Below are positions 63,205-64,000 of a stretch of 64,000 bases of DNA, one piece after another. Each line of letters begins with the position of its first letter. The stretch's first letter is position 1. The notes beneath the pieces are model-generated. The model made no database searches. It worked only from the letters and a program-made list of their open reading frames with translations, and had not been told where the DNA came from. The stretch comes from Phytophthora colocasiae (lineage: Eukaryota; Oomycota; Peronosporomycetes; Peronosporales; Peronosporaceae), in NCBI GenBank assembly GCA_018806915.1, contig JAGKQI010000069.1, positions 1,054,001 through 1,118,000 of the forward strand, written 5' to 3'. The translations under genes were made by a program, and so were the position numbers.

Positions 63205-64000
63205 CTGATGCACTACGCATGGCTCGACAACGGTCTATCTCCTCAGCTCGGCGGGAATCCGGCCAGGTTCCGAAAGGCAGATCTTCTGGCGCTCGTGGAT
63301 CGGGATCTCCGGACGGATCAAGCCCATCTCCGGATGGGTCGAACCTATCGCCTTCGGGATCCTCCCCGAGTTCACCGTCACCTCCTCAGTCGCCTCCTTT
63401 CGCCCCTTGGGCTCCAACCACCTCTGTTCCCGGTCGCTTCTTTCATCCCGGGTTACGATCGGCAGCGCACCTTCGCCGCTGCGGACGTTGAGCCATGGGA
63501 CCCGCAGGTGATCGGGCAATATTCGATCGTGGGTCTGATTGCCAACTCCTTGGCCAAACGGTTGCTGATCCCTTCGGGTTGGCTGTTTCCTTCTCGGATG
63601 CAGGCTGGACCCGCACCGACTCCCGGCACCGACTATCTAAACGAGTTGATTACGGGCGTGAACGTGCTCGATCTGATGGCCCAGGAGCCGTGGAACGACT
63701 TCGCGAACCCGGGTCCTCTCACGTTCGACCTCGACCTACATGAGCGAGAGGGAACACCTCTCGCGGCCGTAGCTGCCACATATCGCGTTTTGGAAGAACG
63801 GCACCGTCAGGCGTTTTGGGAGGCTACCCACAATCTCGACATTACCACTGCCATGCAGTCCGCGGATCTCACGCTGCAGCAATCCTACGCCGCTCGCAAG
63901 TCCAGACGGGGTCGCGCTGGGTCCGCTTGGTGTCAGTCCTCGCCCCCTTCGCCGCCATGATGCGCAATCAGTGGTTCGATCTCGACATTTTACTGGATCC
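63205..64000 (+). pseudogene. fragment of an element-B-type antisense ORF
   Basis: From the end of the A LTR the plus strand encodes MARQRSISSARRESGQVPKG and the Gly/Ser/Pro hinge, then after a frame change near 63400 the folded domain (FIPGYDRQRTFAAAD, EPWNDFANPGPLTFDLDLHE, HRQAFWEATHNLDI), and after another change near 63930 NQWFDLDILLD at the window edge. It is close to the element B 915-aa protein from about residue 640 on. It belongs to another B-type copy in reverse orientation, cut at 63204/63205 by element A or by a rearrangement. Confidence 0.75.

Noticed and set aside
1..64000. tRNA and rRNA genes
   Set aside because: No cloverleaf-like or rRNA-like segment was recognised by eye; a covariance-model scan would be needed to exclude them.

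Overview
The window looks like nuclear DNA of an oomycete, most likely a Phytophthora-type genome. Host genes are tightly packed, mostly 100-500 bp apart, with few and very short GT-AG introns (51-86 bp). The right two thirds is a stack of Ty3/Gypsy and LINE retrotransposons of the sort that fill the repeat-rich parts of oomycete genomes. This assignment is inference from gene content and architecture; no database was searched.

Gene-dense part (1-19,721). From left to right: a TKL-type protein kinase (-, cut by the window edge); a doubtful small secreted ORF (-); a myristoylated calcineurin-B-like EF-hand protein (-); mitoribosomal protein mS29/DAP3 (+, 4 exons); a BRG1-type SNF2 ATPase with QLQ, HSA, SnAC and bromodomain (+); a PP6-like PPP phosphatase (-, 3 exons); a FYVE-like zinc finger plus pseudokinase gene (+, one frameshift); a secreted His/Asp-repeat protein (+); a second, CAMK-like pseudokinase (+); a small unknown gene (-); Golgi tether subunit COG7 (-, 3 exons, two frameshifts); and a DUF1295/steroid-5-alpha-reductase-like membrane protein (+).

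Transposon part (about 20,000-64,000). A decayed Gypsy gag fragment marks the boundary. Then comes a nested set that the sequence resolves well. Element A is a large, old Ty3/Gypsy element: 5' LTR ending at 24130, 3' LTR 61147-63204. Its pol is split at 32231/56916 by element B, a second Ty3/Gypsy element (32232-56915) with 1,378-bp LTRs, TG/CA ends and a 4-bp target duplication GTAT. The A reading frame resumes exactly after the duplication. Element B is itself split by a full-length LINE (42416-52371) with a 15-bp target-site duplication and an (AAAACG)n tail. Insertion order is therefore A, then B, then the LINE. A solo LTR sits inside the 5' LTR of A.

Elements A and B share an unusual layout: gag with zinc knuckles; a GTTAAAC heptamer directly in front of the gag stop, followed by a two-tier hairpin, with pol in the -1 frame; protease; RT with a variable insert before the YxDD box; a Gypsy RNase H plus a second RNase H; and an integrase with a C-terminal chromodomain. 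Both also carry extra 3' ORFs of unknown function. A C-terminal domain with a QAFW..TH signature occurs in sense orientation in A, in antisense in B (915 aa), and again in a fragment at the right edge. The LINE encodes an OTU-like protease domain in ORF1, then an APE endonuclease, RT and RNase H. No rRNA, tRNA or CRISPR was recognised.
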